Origin: Roseibium sediminis
Lineage (GTDB): Bacteria > Pseudomonadota > Alphaproteobacteria > Rhizobiales > Stappiaceae
Reading direction: 5' to 3'
Length of the DNA: 64,000 nt
Assembly (NCBI RefSeq): GCF_008711325.1
Contig: NZ_VXDB01000018.1
Location: 1 to 64,000, forward strand
The notes under the pieces are model-generated. The model saw nothing but the letters and a program-made list of their open reading frames with translations. It ran no database searches and was not told the origin of the DNA. Both the position numbers and the translations under genes were made by a program. Of the stretch, positions 54,308-64,000 are shown in pieces; positions within the stretch are counted from its first letter, which is position 1, and the number at the start of each line of letters is the position of its first letter.

Positions 54308-55060
54308 ATGACCGCAATCTCGTTTCAGCTCTACAGTGCCCGTAATGCTGCCAAATTTTCAGATCTGCTGAAGCTTCTCTCCGGTGTGGGCTATGCGCAT
54401 GTCGAAGGTTATGGAGCGCAATACGACGTCCCCGAGGAAACTGTTGAGGCGCTGCAGGCCGCCGGATTGACCATGCCATCGGGGCATTTCTCCTTGCAGA
54501 TGCTGGAAGACGAGACGGATCGGGCAATCAATGTTGCCAAGACGCTTGGAATGAGCCGGATCTATTGTCCCTATCTGGATGAGAGCGAACGCCCGAAAAA
54601 CACGCAAGGCTGGCAAGAACTGGGACAACGACTTCAGGCCATTTGGGAACAGGTGACAGCGGCTGGCTTTGTCTTCGGCTGGCACAATCATGACTTCGAG
54701 TTTCACCGGTTGCCGGATGGTCGTATTCCCATGGATGTGCTGCTTGAAGCCGCGCCATCCATTTCCTGGGAAGCCGACATCGCGTGGATCGTGCGCGGTG
54801 GAGAGGATCCGTTTGAATGGATCGGCAAGTATCAGGGTCGTCTGTCGGCGGCTCATGTGAAAGACATTGCGCCGGCCGGGGAGTGTATTGACGAAGATGG
54901 CTGGGCTGATGTTGGCCATGGCATCATGGACTGGCAGGGGCTGGTCAATCGCTTGAAGGACACGCCGGTTGATCTGTTGATCGTCGAGCACGACAACCCC
55001 AAGGACATTGAGCGCTTTGCCCGACGTGCCTTCGCAAGCCTCAGCAAATTCATCGGATAA
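54308..55060 (+). CDS. sugar phosphate isomerase/epimerase
   Basis: A 250-aa xylose isomerase-like TIM barrel enzyme (IolE/IolI-like group). The N-terminal FQLYSARNAAKFSDLL (5-20) and the metal-binding strand FGWHNHDFEFHR (about 119-130), then HVKDIAP (about 183-189) and DLLIVEHDNP (about 219-228), are typical. The substrate is not known. It lies 11 nt upstream of the Gfo/Idh oxidoreductase, so the pair probably catalyses successive steps on one sugar or cyclitol. Confidence 0.87.
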   Translation: MTAISFQLYSARNAAKFSDLLKLLSGVGYAHVEGYGAQYDVPEETVEALQAAGLTMPSGHFSLQMLEDETDRAINVAKTLGMSRIYCPYLDESERPKNTQGWQELGQRLQAIWEQVTAAGFVFGWHNHDFEFHRLPDGRIPMDVLLEAAPSISWEADIAWIVRGGEDPFEWIGKYQGRLSAAHVKDIAPAGECIDEDGWADVGHGIMDWQGLVNRLKDTPVDLLIVEHDNPKDIERFARRAFASLSKFIG

Positions 55061-55071
55061 GGACAAGAATT

Positions 55072-56208
55072 ATGTCTGACGTACTGGGTGTCGGCATCAT
55101 CGGATGCGGCAATATTTCAAAGACCTATTTTGACCTTGCCCCCTTGTTCAAGGGGCTCGAAATTCGTTTCTGCGCAGACCGTTATGCAGATGTGGCGCGC
55201 CAGCGTGCTGCTGAATACGGCGTGTCCGGTGGCACCGTGGACATGCTGCTCGCCTCTGATGATGTGGATGTGGTTGTGAACCTGACCGTTCCTGACGCCC
55301 ATTGGCCAGTTTCGCGGGATATTCTCTCTGCAGGGAAGCATGTCTATTCGGAAAAGCCGCTGGTTCTGACACTCGAAGACGGTTTGGCGATGAAGGCTTT
55401 GGCCGAGGAAAAGGGGCTGAAGGTCGGGTCTGCTCCGGACACGTTTTTGGGCGGCGCGCATCAGGCGGCGCGTGCGGCAATTGACGAAGGACGTGTTGGC
55501 CGCATCACATCCGGCACCTGTCAGGTCATGAGCCACGGTATGGAAAGCTGGCACCCCAATCCTGACTTCTTTTTCCAGCCGGGAGGCGGTCCGATGCTGG
55601 ATATGGGGCCGTATTACATCGCCAACCTGATCAACCTGATCGGACCGGTGAAGCGGGTCGCAGCCTTGACCTCCATGGCGACACCGACGCGGACCATCTC
55701 CAGCGCACCGCGCGCTGGCGAGGAAATTCCGGTTGGCACGCCGACAAACATTCAGGCGCTGCTTGAATTCCACAGCGGGGCAACGATCACCTTCCTTGCC
55801 AGCTGGGACGTCTGGGCTCACCGCCATCATCCGATGGAACTGTATGGCACGGAGGGATCGCTTTATGTGCCGGATCCCAACTTCTTTGGTGGCGAGGTAA
55901 CTGCCGTGGACCGGGAAGGGCGTGCCGAGGCGCTTGATTTCTCCGATCACCCGTTGGGCAACGCCAACCAGACCCATGGCGAGAACCGCTTTGCAAACTA
56001 TCGCACTGCGGGTCTGGCCGATATGGTGCAGGGCATTCTTGAAGGGCGGGACTATCGCTGTTCCTTTGATCGCGCGATTCATGCAGTCGATGTCATGACA
56101 TCTATCCTGAAGTCCGGCGAAACAGGCTCCTTTGTAGATATCGGGACAACCTGCAGCCGTCCGGCGGCGCTGGGCGCGGCCGAGGCACGGGCGTTGCTCA
56201 AGGCATAA
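55072..56208 (+). CDS. Gfo/Idh/MocA family oxidoreductase
   Basis: A 378-aa NAD(P)-dependent sugar or cyclitol dehydrogenase. The Rossmann motif is GVGIIGCGNISKTYF (about 5-19), the signature EKPLVLT (about 98-104) holds the catalytic Lys, and GGGPMLDMGPYYIANLINL (about 172-190) is the conserved substrate region of this group. It is cotranscribed with the upstream isomerase. Regulators or transporters for a catabolic set are absent here, so the physiological substrate stays open. Confidence 0.9.
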   Translation: MSDVLGVGIIGCGNISKTYFDLAPLFKGLEIRFCADRYADVARQRAAEYGVSGGTVDMLLASDDVDVVVNLTVPDAHWPVSRDILSAGKHVYSEKPLVLTLEDGLAMKALAEEKGLKVGSAPDTFLGGAHQAARAAIDEGRVGRITSGTCQVMSHGMESWHPNPDFFFQPGGGPMLDMGPYYIANLINLIGPVKRVAALTSMATPTRTISSAPRAGEEIPVGTPTNIQALLEFHSGATITFLASWDVWAHRHHPMELYGTEGSLYVPDPNFFGGEVTAVDREGRAEALDFSDHPLGNANQTHGENRFANYRTAGLADMVQGILEGRDYRCSFDRAIHAVDVMTSILKSGETGSFVDIGTTCSRPAALGAAEARALLKA

Positions 56209-56346
56209 GGTTGGCTCCGACACGATTTGTCTTCGTCTAGCAACTTGTTGCAACAGGACAAATGTCTTGACTGGCAAGCTCCGCTTCACCACTCTCCGCA
56301 CCGGAGAGTGGACCGGCTTCTTCGCCGGAATAGCAAGGCGGGACGT

Positions 56347-56928
56347 ATGACTATCTTGATTGCGGGGTTGGCCCTTTTCTTCGGGCTGCATTTCCTACCC
56401 ATGGCCAGCGGCCTGAGAGCGTCCTTTGTCGACCGCCTTGGAGCAATGCCCTATCGGGGTCTTTATTCGATCCTGTCGATCATAGGGCTGGTGCTGATTG
56501 TGTATGGATATGGTGAAGCGCGCATCGGCGATAATCCCGTTCTCTACACTCCGCCCCACTGGACGCGCCACTTGACCATGCTGCTCATGGTGCCGGTGTT
56601 TATCCTGTTGATTGCTGCCTATGTTCAAGGGCGCATCAAGGCACGGTTCCGTCACCCGATGCTGCTGGCCGTCAAGATCTGGGCATTCGCGCATCTTCTG
56701 GTCCGCGGCGACCTTGCCTCGGTGCTGCTTTTCGGCAGCTTTCTGGCCTGGGCGGTGATTGATCGCATTTCCCTGAAGCGGCGGACGGATGGAGAACCTT
56801 CCGTTGCAATTCACCTGTCGGAGAAGCGTCGTTTTGGCGATGTCGGGATCATCCTGGCGGGTCTTGCCATCTTTGTCTGGTTCGTCCTGCAGGGCCACGT
56901 GCTTGTCATTGGCGTTCCATTGTCCTAA
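56347..56928 (+). CDS. NnrU-like membrane protein
   Basis: A 193-aa inner-membrane protein of the NnrU family with five or six helices. LALFFGLHFLPMASGLR (about 8-24) is the conserved N-terminus, and PVLYTPPHWTRHLTMLLMV (about 64-82) and AHLLVRGDLASVLLFGSF (about 117-134) the family core with conserved His residues. NnrU occurs near denitrification genes in some bacteria and resembles the MttA/isoprenoid cis-trans isomerase Z-ISO fold; its function here is unknown. AAGGCGGGA precedes ATG 56347. Confidence 0.87.
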   Translation: MTILIAGLALFFGLHFLPMASGLRASFVDRLGAMPYRGLYSILSIIGLVLIVYGYGEARIGDNPVLYTPPHWTRHLTMLLMVPVFILLIAAYVQGRIKARFRHPMLLAVKIWAFAHLLVRGDLASVLLFGSFLAWAVIDRISLKRRTDGEPSVAIHLSEKRRFGDVGIILAGLAIFVWFVLQGHVLVIGVPLS

Positions 56929-57128
56929 TCACGTGCATCGGAGATCCGGTTTCCGTCTTTGGTGTGCCGGATTGCCTCACTTGCGCCACTTTGGCGTTGA
57001 TTAACAACCTCGGCTCCTTTTACAGGGGAGCAAATGTGTAGAACATTTGGTGCCGATTGAAGAATGCAGCCTGAACGGCGCTGCTTCGGCTGGTGCCTGA
57101 AGAACAAGAATGCGGGAACGAGACACGC

Positions 57129-57797
57129 ATGTCCGATATCTTTCGTGAAGTCGATGAAGACATCCGCCAGGAAAAATACCGTCGGCTTTGGGACCGTTTT
57201 GGCCCGTGGGTTATCGCCCTTGCCGTGTTGATCGTTCTGGGTACCGGTGGGTATCGCGGCTGGCACTACTGGCAGGAAACGCAGGCGCAGGAAGCTGGTG
57301 ACAAGTTCCTTGAAGCCGTTCGTCTGTCCGAGGCCGGGGATGTCGATGGAGCTCTTGCAGCCCTTGAAGGGCTGTCCGGTGCGTCCGGCGGTTATCCGCA
57401 GCTTGCGCGTCTGCGCGCTGCGTCCGAGCTGGCAAAGGCAGACCGCAAGGCAGATGCTGTTGCAGCGTTTGATGCGATTTCTCGTGATTCCTCGGTTGAT
57501 GAAGCGCTGAAGTCGATTGCGGCCCTGCGTGCCGGATACCTTGTGGTCGACATGGAAGGCTATGGTGCTGTTGCAGACCGCGTGGAAGTGCTGACAGGCG
57601 AAGACGCACCGTTCCGGGCAGCCGCCCGCGAACTTCTTGCTCTCGCCGCCTGGAAGGCTGGTAATGCCGAAGATGCACGCAAGTGGATTGCCGCTCTGCA
57701 AGACGATGAAGACACCCCGTCGGAAGTGTCCCGCCGGGTTGAAATCCTGTCCGAAGTGATCCGCTCCCAGTTTGGTGCGGCAGGAGATGCCCAGTGA
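57129..57797 (+). CDS. YfgM-like TPR membrane protein
   Basis: A 222-aa protein with a short cytoplasmic N-terminus, one TM helix (about 27-46: WVIALAVLIVLGTGGYRG) and a periplasmic TPR-like helical domain. It corresponds to the YfgM/ancillary SecYEG subunit family by its opening (REVDEDIRQEKYRRLWDRFG) and by position: yfgM-bamB-der is the order in E. coli and many proteobacteria. In E. coli YfgM works with PpiD at the translocon. Its stop overlaps the bamB GTG (GTGA). Confidence 0.87.
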   Translation: MSDIFREVDEDIRQEKYRRLWDRFGPWVIALAVLIVLGTGGYRGWHYWQETQAQEAGDKFLEAVRLSEAGDVDGALAALEGLSGASGGYPQLARLRAASELAKADRKADAVAAFDAISRDSSVDEALKSIAALRAGYLVVDMEGYGAVADRVEVLTGEDAPFRAAARELLALAAWKAGNAEDARKWIAALQDDEDTPSEVSRRVEILSEVIRSQFGAAGDAQ

Positions 57798-59146
57798 TCA
57801 GTACTCTTGGAAAAGGCCCGTTTCGCGCATTTGCAGGTGTTTGCCTGTCAGCCCTTATTCTGGGCGGGTGCAGCAGTGTTTCCGAATTTGCCGACAACAT
57901 AAACCCGTTCGGCGGCGAGGATATTCTGGAAGGCGAGCGGCAGGCTCTTTTTGACAATGCCGATGCCGGTATCGTCGGGGATCCGAAGCCTGCATCCATC
58001 GGGTCTGCGACCGGTGGACAAAGCTGGCCGAATTCCGGCGGTGACCTTTCCAATGATCCTGGCAATGTGGCCATTTCCGTAAGCGGCTCTCGTGCATGGA
58101 CCAGCCGCGTCGGATCTTCCGGTGGCGGTTTTGGGGCTGCAGCCTTGCGCGTTTCCTCCCGTCCGGTTTCCGACGGCAGCCGCATTTTCGTCTACAAGCC
58201 CAATGGTGAGGTTGTTGCCCTGTCGACCGGTGGTGGACGGGCCTGGAGCCAGAACCTTCGCCCTGAAGGCGAAAAGGACACAGCTTCCGGCGGCGGTGTT
58301 GCCACGGCGTCCGGTCGCGTCTTCGCTGCTACGGGCTATGGACAGGTTGTCTCGCTTGATGCGGGCTCCGGTCAGGTTGCCTGGACGGCTGATCTTGACA
58401 GCCCGGCGCGCGGTGCGCCGACTGCCGGTGCAGGCCATGTCTTTGTCGTGACCCAGAACAACGAGGTTGTCGCACTCAAGCAGGAAGATGGTTCTCTCGC
58501 CTGGTCCTATGTCGGGATCGAGGAAACTGCTGGTCTTCTGTCTGCCGCCAATCCGGCGATCTCCGGAAACCGCGTGATCGTTCCGTTCTCTTCCGGCGAG
58601 ATCATGGCACTCGACATCAAGAAGGGTGAGCCGGTGTGGATCGAGGGCGTTGCCCGTGGTTTCCGCACGCTTGCGCTCTCCGGTCTGGCGGATGTCTCTG
58701 CAAGCCCGGTGATCTCCGGTGATACTGTCTATGCCACCGGTGTCGCCGGTCGTACTGTTGCTGTGTCGCTCAAGTCCGGTCAGCGGCAGTGGGGTGTCGA
58801 TCTTGGCAGCGTCCACACACCGATTGTGTCGGGAAGTGCCGTCTTCATGATCGATCTGGACAACCGCATGGTTGCTTTGAGCCGCAAAACAGGCGATACG
58901 CTCTGGACAACGGAACTGCCTCGCCCCGAAAAGAAGAAAAAGCGGCGCAACTGGGCAGGACCGATCTTGGCTAATGGAACTTTGGTGGCCTTTTCCAGCG
59001 ATGGTTACATCGCAAAGGTCGACGCCGCATCAGGCCGTCTCGTCGGCTCGAACAACGTGAACACGGATGTCTTTGTAACGCCTATCGTGGCGGGCGGACG
59101 CATCATTGTGCTCCACGGGGATGATGGCGTGGCTGCCTTCAACTGA
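57794..59146 (+). CDS. bamB: outer membrane assembly lipoprotein BamB
   Basis: A 450-aa lipoprotein of the beta-barrel assembly machinery. The signal peptide ends in a lipobox LGGC-S (about 22-26) after a hydrophobic core. The mature protein is a PQQ-like eight-bladed beta propeller with repeated AW/W-containing blades ([54 protein letters not shown]). GTG start in overlap with yfgM. It precedes der by 35 nt. Confidence 0.92.
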   Translation: MISTLGKGPFRAFAGVCLSALILGGCSSVSEFADNINPFGGEDILEGERQALFDNADAGIVGDPKPASIGSATGGQSWPNSGGDLSNDPGNVAISVSGSRAWTSRVGSSGGGFGAAALRVSSRPVSDGSRIFVYKPNGEVVALSTGGGRAWSQNLRPEGEKDTASGGGVATASGRVFAATGYGQVVSLDAGSGQVAWTADLDSPARGAPTAGAGHVFVVTQNNEVVALKQEDGSLAWSYVGIEETAGLLSAANPAISGNRVIVPFSSGEIMALDIKKGEPVWIEGVARGFRTLALSGLADVSASPVISGDTVYATGVAGRTVAVSLKSGQRQWGVDLGSVHTPIVSGSAVFMIDLDNRMVALSRKTGDTLWTTELPRPEKKKKRRNWAGPILANGTLVAFSSDGYIAKVDAASGRLVGSNNVNTDVFVTPIVAGGRIIVLHGDDGVAAFN

Positions 59147-59181
59147 CCGGACAACCGGTCAGTCACTCAGGAGTATGGAAC

Positions 59182-60618
59182 GTGGGCGCTACTGTCGCCA
59201 TTATCGGACGGCCGAATGTCGGCAAGTCCACGCTGTTTAATCGCCTTGTCGGCAAACGTCTTGCGCTGGTTGACGACACGCCGGGTGTGACCCGCGACCG
59301 TCGTCCCGGCGAGGCGCGACTGGGCGATCTGCGCTTTACCATCATGGATACGGCCGGGCTGGAAGATGCTGATGCCGCTTCGCTGGAAGGTCGCATGCGC
59401 CGCCAGACCGAAGAGGCGATCGAGGAAGCGGATGCCATCCTCTTCGTGATCGATGCCCGTGCCGGTGTAACCCCTCTCGATGCGCATTTTGCTGCAGTTG
59501 CCCGCAAGACCACCACGCCGGTGATCCTGCTGGCCAACAAGGCCGAGGGCCGTGCCGGCGAAAGCGGTCTGTATGAGTCCTATTCGCTCGGCCTTGGTGA
59601 GCCGATCGCGATCTCTGCCGAACACGGCGAGGGTCTTGCTGACCTCTATGACGCGCTGAAGCCTTATGTGGACGCGGTTACCGAGGAAGAAGAGGCGGCT
59701 CTTGAGGAAGCCCGAACCGAAGTTGAACTGAAGTTCGACGAGGACGGTGAGCTGATCGAGGAAGAGGACGATCCGGTTGGCACCAAGGAGCGTCCGCTTC
59801 GTGTTGCCATTGTCGGGCGTCCGAATGCTGGCAAGTCCACCCTGATCAACCGCATGCTTGGCGAAGACCGCATGCTCACCGGTCCGGAAGCGGGGATCAC
59901 GCGCGATTCCATCTCTGTCGACTGGGAGTGGCGCGACCGGCACATCAAGCTGTTTGACACTGCAGGTATTCGCCGCAAGTCGCGTGTTCAGGAAAAACTG
60001 GAAAAGCTGTCCGTTGCCGATGCTCTTCGCGCGATCAAGTTTGCCGAAGTCGTTGTCGTGACGCTGGATGCCACGAACTCCTTTGAAAAGCAGGACCTGC
60101 AGATCATCGACCTTGTGGCCCGCGAAGGCCGCGCACTGGTGATTGCGATCAACAAATGGGATCTGGTGGAAGATCGGGAAGCGGCGTGGAAGAAGATCCG
60201 CGATGCCAACGAGCGCTATTTCAACCAGATTCGCGGCGTTCAGATCGCGACCCTGTCCGGTATTCAGGGGCAGGGGATCGACAGATTGCTGGAAAGCGTC
60301 TTCACCGCCTATGAGCATTGGAACGCTCGCGTTTCAACGTCACGGTTGAACCGCTGGCTGGAAAAAGTCACGGGCAGCCATCCGCCTCCAGCGGTTGCCG
60401 GTCGCCGCGTGCGCCTGCGCTATCTCACCCAGCCGAAGACAAGGCCGCCGCATTTCGTGGCCTTCTGTTCCCGGCCGGAGCAATTGCCGGAAAGCTATAC
60501 CCGCTATCTGGTCAACAACCTGCGAGAGGCATTCGATATTCCCGGATCGCCGATCCGCTTTTCCTATCGCAAGGGCGAAAACCCCTATGCGAAGCCGAGG
60601 AAAAGAAAAATCCAATAA
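59182..60618 (+). CDS. der: ribosome biogenesis GTPase Der (EngA)
   Basis: A 478-aa protein with tandem GTPase domains and a C-terminal KH-like domain, required for 50S subunit assembly. G domain 1 has [14 protein letters not shown] (8-21), DTAG and LLANKAEG. G domain 2 has [14 protein letters not shown] (about 213-226), [10 protein letters not shown] and AINKWD. The two are joined by a very acidic linker (about 163-200). The KH-like part (about 390-470) ends in basic [11 protein letters not shown] start. Confidence 0.95.
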   Translation: MGATVAIIGRPNVGKSTLFNRLVGKRLALVDDTPGVTRDRRPGEARLGDLRFTIMDTAGLEDADAASLEGRMRRQTEEAIEEADAILFVIDARAGVTPLDAHFAAVARKTTTPVILLANKAEGRAGESGLYESYSLGLGEPIAISAEHGEGLADLYDALKPYVDAVTEEEEAALEEARTEVELKFDEDGELIEEEDDPVGTKERPLRVAIVGRPNAGKSTLINRMLGEDRMLTGPEAGITRDSISVDWEWRDRHIKLFDTAGIRRKSRVQEKLEKLSVADALRAIKFAEVVVVTLDATNSFEKQDLQIIDLVAREGRALVIAINKWDLVEDREAAWKKIRDANERYFNQIRGVQIATLSGIQGQGIDRLLESVFTAYEHWNARVSTSRLNRWLEKVTGSHPPPAVAGRRVRLRYLTQPKTRPPHFVAFCSRPEQLPESYTRYLVNNLREAFDIPGSPIRFSYRKGENPYAKPRKRKIQ

Positions 60619-60639
60619 GGGCAGCTTGGGTTGCCATTT

Positions 60640-60671
60640 GTCCGGGTCGTTTCAGCGGCCCGGACTTTTTG
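60640..60671 (+). terminator. terminator after der
   Basis: GTCCGGGTCG pairs with CGGCCCGGAC (one G-T pair) around TTTCAG, then TTTTT. It lies 21 nt after the der stop. Confidence 0.88.
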
Positions 60672-60688
60672 TGAAACAGGAGTTTTTG

Positions 60689-61498
60689 ATGGCAAACGAT
60701 CGGTATGATTTTGCGGTGGCGCTGGCACACAAGGCCGGCAATCTGGGGATGGAGTATTTCCGGCGTCTGGACACGCTTACCATCACCTCCAAGGGCCATC
60801 AGGATCTTGTCTCGGAAGCCGATCGTGACGTTGAAACTCTGGTCCGCAAGGAAATCGCCGCAGTCTTTCCCGATGATGGCATTGTCGGCGAAGAGTATGG
60901 CACCGTTGAGGGAACCTCCGGTTATACTTGGGTAATCGACCCCATCGATGGCACCGCGAATTTTGTCAGCGGCATCCCGCAGTGGTGCGTGATCCTGGCT
61001 TGTGTACGCGGCGATGAAACCGTCATCGGCGTCATTCGCGAGCCGAATACCGGCGAAACCTTCCGGGCGGCGCTCGGGAGGGGGGCCTATGTCAACGACC
61101 GCAAGATCGCGGCTTCGTCCTCCACAAGTGTCGCTGTGGGCTCCACCGGGGTCGGCTTTAATGGCCGTACGGCGGCAACGGATGTGGTCAATGCTGTCGG
61201 TGCGCTCATTTCAAAGGGCGGGATTTTCTTCCGCAATGCCTCCGGCGGCCTGATGCTGGCCTATGCGGCTTCCGGGCGCCTGATCGGCTATATCGAGCCG
61301 CACATGAACTCCTGGGACTGTCTGGCCGGCATGCTCATCGCTGCAGAAGCTGGCAACCGCATGGAAGCCGTCAACATTCCCCACGCCGTTCATCACGGCT
61401 GCCGCGTCGTCGTCGGCGCGCCCGGCGTCTATGACGAACTCAAGATGATCGCTGACACGTCTTTTGCACCTTTGCCGGAAAAATATTCGGCTGCCTGA
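60689..61498 (+). CDS. inositol monophosphatase family protein
   Basis: A 269-aa Mg2+-dependent, Li+-sensitive phosphatase of the IMPase/SuhB family. DLVSEADRDVE (about 36-46), GEEYGT (about 66-71), WVIDPIDGTANF (about 80-91) and SWDCLAGMLIAAEAGN (about 208-223) are the metal- and substrate-binding motifs. The natural substrate may be inositol phosphate or another small phosphate ester. AGGAG precedes ATG 60689; the reading frame is open further upstream but runs through der. Confidence 0.92.
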   Translation: MANDRYDFAVALAHKAGNLGMEYFRRLDTLTITSKGHQDLVSEADRDVETLVRKEIAAVFPDDGIVGEEYGTVEGTSGYTWVIDPIDGTANFVSGIPQWCVILACVRGDETVIGVIREPNTGETFRAALGRGAYVNDRKIAASSSTSVAVGSTGVGFNGRTAATDVVNAVGALISKGGIFFRNASGGLMLAYAASGRLIGYIEPHMNSWDCLAGMLIAAEAGNRMEAVNIPHAVHHGCRVVVGAPGVYDELKMIADTSFAPLPEKYSAA

Positions 61499-61522
61499 CA
61501 TTCGCAGTCAAAGGTTATGATG

Positions 61523-61553
61523 ACCCGGCCTTTGTGGCCGGGTATTTTCTTAT
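61523..61553 (+). terminator. terminator after the inositol monophosphatase gene
   Basis: ACCCGGCC/GGCCGGGT with loop TTTGT is followed by ATTTTCTTAT. It lies 24 nt after the stop. Confidence 0.87.
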
Positions 61554-61595
61554 CTTTGGACCGATGTTTCATCGGAACCGCGGCGGCCATTCAGC

Positions 61596-62932
61596 TCAAT
61601 TTTCCCTAGTCAGCAAATACTCCGCAACCGCCTGATAGGCGGGTAGGGAGGTTGGGTCGATGTAGCCGTTCTTGGCCTGCGGATGGGATGAAAACCGGAC
61701 CAGAACCATCTCGGCTTTGGGATCGATATAGATGGTCTGGCCGTGAACGCCGCGCGCGGCAAAGGCGCCGTGGCTGTTGTGAAACACCCACCACTGGCTG
61801 CGATAGCTTGCACCGGGCAGTGTCGGGAACCCGGCGAATTTTTCTCTTGTCCCTCCGGTCCGGATGGTATCGATAACGGAAGCAGGGAATAGCTGCTTGC
61901 CGCCAAGCTGACCCTTGTTCAGCACAAGTTGCCCGAGACGCCCGAGATCGCGCAGGCCTGCAGACAACCCGCCACCAGCAAAGGGCAGGCCTTTGCCATC
62001 CACGTCATGTAGGCGGTCTGTTCCGCGCCCATGGGCTTCCAGAGCCGATTTGAGGCAAGTTCCGTGACGGATTGGCCGGAGACACGACTGATCAGCCAGC
62101 CCAGCATGTCGGAATTGATGGTCTTGTAGTGGAAGGTATCGCCATGATTGCCGTCCGGCCTGACTTGCTGGAGATATTCCCAATAGCCATCCGGCCCGGA
62201 ATAGTCCTGCGCCTTGGGCAGCGGGCTCGCGGCCCCCGAATAGGTCCAGATATCGGCATTTGGGTCCGAATAGTCTTCCGAGTAGGCAACGCCTGTGGTC
62301 ATGTCCATGACCTGACGAACCGTGGCCGTTGCAAAGGCGCTGTCGCCGATTTCCGGAATGATGTCTTTCACCAGCGCAGTTTCGTCCAGTGTGCCCTCGG
62401 CAACGAGGATTTGTGCCAGCAGTCCGGTCACCGACTTCGTCATCGACATGGCGGCATGTTTGCCGCCTTCATCGAGGCAGCCGAAATAGCGCTCATACAC
62501 CACCTTGCCCTTGTGCAGGATCAGCATGCCGTCCGTGTAGTTGGCATGGAGCGATTGGTCCCACGTCATCGGATCGGTATTGCCGATTGGGGTGAAGGTC
62601 AGCTGGTCAATGGCGACCCGGTGGTCGGCAAATTCCACTGGCGGGGCGTAGGCGAGCGGCAAGGGGGCGCCAAGCCCGCGGCTGATTTCCTCTGTCGGCA
62701 GAAACTCACGCAGGTGACAGACGGACCAGCGGAGTTTTGGAAAACTGAAATAGACCGAATCTGGCTGGGTGATCAGCTTGTCTGGCGGCGGCGGAAAGCC
62801 CTGCATCCAGCCAAGGACCCGGGGATCGGATTGTTGCGCGCCCAAAGATGCCTTGTCTTGCGCCGCTGCATATTGGCTGGCAAGGCCACCAACGCCGAGG
62901 GCGAGCCAGAAAATGCCGATCCGTTTCATCAT
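61596..62932 (-). pseudogene. serine hydrolase (class C beta-lactamase fold), frameshifted
   Basis: Two overlapping minus-strand frames together encode one beta-lactamase-like serine hydrolase of about 445 residues. The upstream frame (from ATG 62932, GAGGG ribosome site) has a signal peptide, the nucleophile motif SMTKSVTG and HYKTINSDMLGWL. The downstream frame carries the rest, from DGKGLPFAGGGLSAG through the HGQTIYIDPKAEMVLV region to the end. Homologous sequence passes from one frame to the other near 62001-62006, which fits loss of one base between ATGAC and GTGGAT. A real inactivating mutation or a sequencing error are both possible. Substrate unknown; esterases and 6-aminohexanoate-dimer hydrolases share the fold. 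Confidence 0.78.
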
Positions 62933-63001
62933 GCCATCCCTCGAATACAAAACCTCAAAAAGTGAACCGGAGCGCGATGCTCCGGGCAATGCGATGCTGT
63001 G

Positions 63002-64000
63002 TCAGTAGTTGATCACCAGATTGACGAACCCGCCATACCAGACCGGAAGACTGCGGCCCGCCGCCAGTTCCAGCCCGGTGCCGGGCAAGGAGGCGCTGAT
63101 TCCTGCAGTCAGATAGGCGTTCGGAGTGACGATCCGGCTATATTCCAGAAAGAAATCATCGGCGAGATGGGCGTTTGTGACTCCGGCAACGATATTGTCG
63201 CCGCCTGCTATCTCGAACCGGGTCGCCTGCCCGAACTGAATGGGGCTGCGCAACTCGTTGGCACGAATATGCGCATAGCGCAGGGTCAGTGTGTCCCGTT
63301 GTGTCGGTTTGATGGCAAAGGCCAGCTCATGCGCCTGAACGTTGGAATTGATGAAGGTCATCGAGGACTTCGATCCCGTGGCCCAGGTGCTCGGGTTGCC
63401 GTCGTAATAGAGCGGGTCGAACCTCTCCTGCCGCGCGGTTGAGGGATCATCACCGGAAAAGGTCTTGTAGGTATAGGTGAGGGACGGAAGCCAGCGAACC
63501 TTCGTCCACGTATGCCCCGCCTGCAGGCGCCCGCCCCAGGCAAGCATGTCCTTGCCGGTTTCCTCGTTCCACTCAACGGCTCCGTCAAGCGCAAAGAACA
63601 TGGTGCCATAGGGGTTCTCAAGCGTGTTTGAACGCAGGTAAATGCTGACGGCGTTCAGCCCCTCGCGGGCACCGGGTTGAATGGTCGGCGCGCCTGTGCC
63701 ACCAGCTGCTGCCCTCGGATAGGCGCTGTTTGAGTGCAAGACATTCAGATAGGTCAGTCCAGCGAACCCGCCGGTTGACCCGTCATAGCGCATGTCGAAC
63801 CCTGCCAGCCTGTTCTCATTGTCGCTGGAGGGAACTTCGTTCGGATCAAGATAAAAGGCGGTCGCTGAAAAGGGGCCGTGTTTCGCGCGGGCGAGCGCCG
63901 ACATTTCCCACGCCTTTCGGGGGCCGAATTTCAGCGCACCGCGCTCAAATCCGCTGGAGCCGCCATTGGCAAGCAGCATGCCCGTACCGGCGCGAAACTC
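63002..64000 (-). CDS. alginate-export-type outer membrane beta-barrel, partial
   Basis: The C-terminal 332 or so residues of an outer-membrane barrel; the gene runs off the window edge in frame (EFRAGTGMLLANGG at the boundary). Alternating aromatic/hydrophobic strands with Arg and Tyr ladders (WTKVRWLPSLTYTYKTF, DTLTLRYAHIRANEL, FFLEYSRIVTPNAYLTAG) and a terminal aromatic residue (NLVINY) are typical. It resembles the alginate_exp family, whose name comes from AlgE but whose members carry various substrates. It lies 70 nt upstream of the serine hydrolase on the same strand. Confidence 0.75.
   Translation of the reverse strand, partial: EFRAGTGMLLANGGSSGFERGALKFGPRKAWEMSALARAKHGPFSATAFYLDPNEVPSSDNENRLAGFDMRYDGSTGGFAGLTYLNVLHSNSAYPRAAAGGTGAPTIQPGAREGLNAVSIYLRSNTLENPYGTMFFALDGAVEWNEETGKDMLAWGGRLQAGHTWTKVRWLPSLTYTYKTFSGDDPSTARQERFDPLYYDGNPSTWATGSKSSMTFINSNVQAHELAFAIKPTQRDTLTLRYAHIRANELRSPIQFGQATRFEIAGGDNIVAGVTNAHLADDFFLEYSRIVTPNAYLTAGISASLPGTGLELAAGRSLPVWYGGFVNLVINY

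Noticed and set aside
59167-60318. 383-codon open frame antisense to der
   Set aside because: It is the complement of the two GTPase domains, with no motif of its own.
1-64000. CRISPR array, rRNA, phage genes or recognisable transposase
   Set aside because: No regularly spaced direct repeats, ribosomal RNA sequence, phage structural genes or transposase/integrase motifs were seen on either strand.

Overview
The window is ordinary alphaproteobacterial chromosome (roughly 60% GC, dense, many ATGA-type overlaps). Several features suggest the order Hyphomicrobiales, possibly a Stappiaceae-like marine genus (Labrenzia/Roseibium/Stappia type): a DUF2865 protein, an Irr-type iron control element, a class II DAHP synthase, a citramalate synthase, and a psd-pssA pair. 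This placement is inferred from gene content; no rRNA or taxonomic marker was compared.

Layout. 1-9.6 kb: a small membrane protein, tRNA-Val(CAC), gph, a soluble chemoreceptor with an internal PilZ domain, rpiA, a DUF2059 protein, glutathione reductase, a membrane diguanylate cyclase and a class V aminotransferase. 9.7-17.9 kb: a gamma-glutamylcyclotransferase-like protein, a VIT/CCC1 iron transporter behind a near-consensus Irr box, DAHP synthase, a receiver protein, nadE, an MFS carrier and gltX. 18-26 kb: DUF2865, MarR, a metallo-beta-lactamase-fold protein, CreA, a BigR-type persulfide sensor coupled to a tiny membrane protein, an L,D-transpeptidase and cysS. 26.3-34 kb: a perfect 38-bp inverted repeat pair beside a DUF559 nuclease gene, a GFA-GFA-cimA operon, rarD, a PleD-like cyclase, a LOG-family hydrolase and a LysM protein. 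34-41 kb: arsR plus an Atm1-like ABC exporter, an inserted AT-richer ATP-grasp gene, LysR, psd-pssA and an acetyltransferase. 41-50.5 kb: a padR-adaptor-RND efflux operon, two small ORFs, pcaF and manC. 50.7-57 kb: znuC-znuB-zur, DUF3429, a glutathione peroxidase, a sugar isomerase plus a Gfo/Idh oxidoreductase, and an NnrU-like protein. 57-64 kb: yfgM-bamB-der (the E. coli order), an inositol monophosphatase, a frameshifted serine hydrolase and the end of an alginate-export-type barrel.

Most genes are housekeeping. The least ordinary features are these: (1) an 891-bp unit carrying one ATP-grasp gene, bounded by two 60-bp direct repeats that duplicate the 3' end of the ABC transporter gene (59/60 identical); (2) two perfect 38-bp inverted repeats, each a GC-rich hairpin, next to a DUF559 nuclease; (3) two copies of a ~103-bp dispersed palindromic repeat in opposite orientation 40 kb apart, one of them in the znuC leader; (4) a TM-less chemoreceptor with an internal PilZ domain; (5) candidate Irr, Zur, TetR and PadR operators. 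No CRISPR array, rRNA, phage or recognisable transposase gene was seen.
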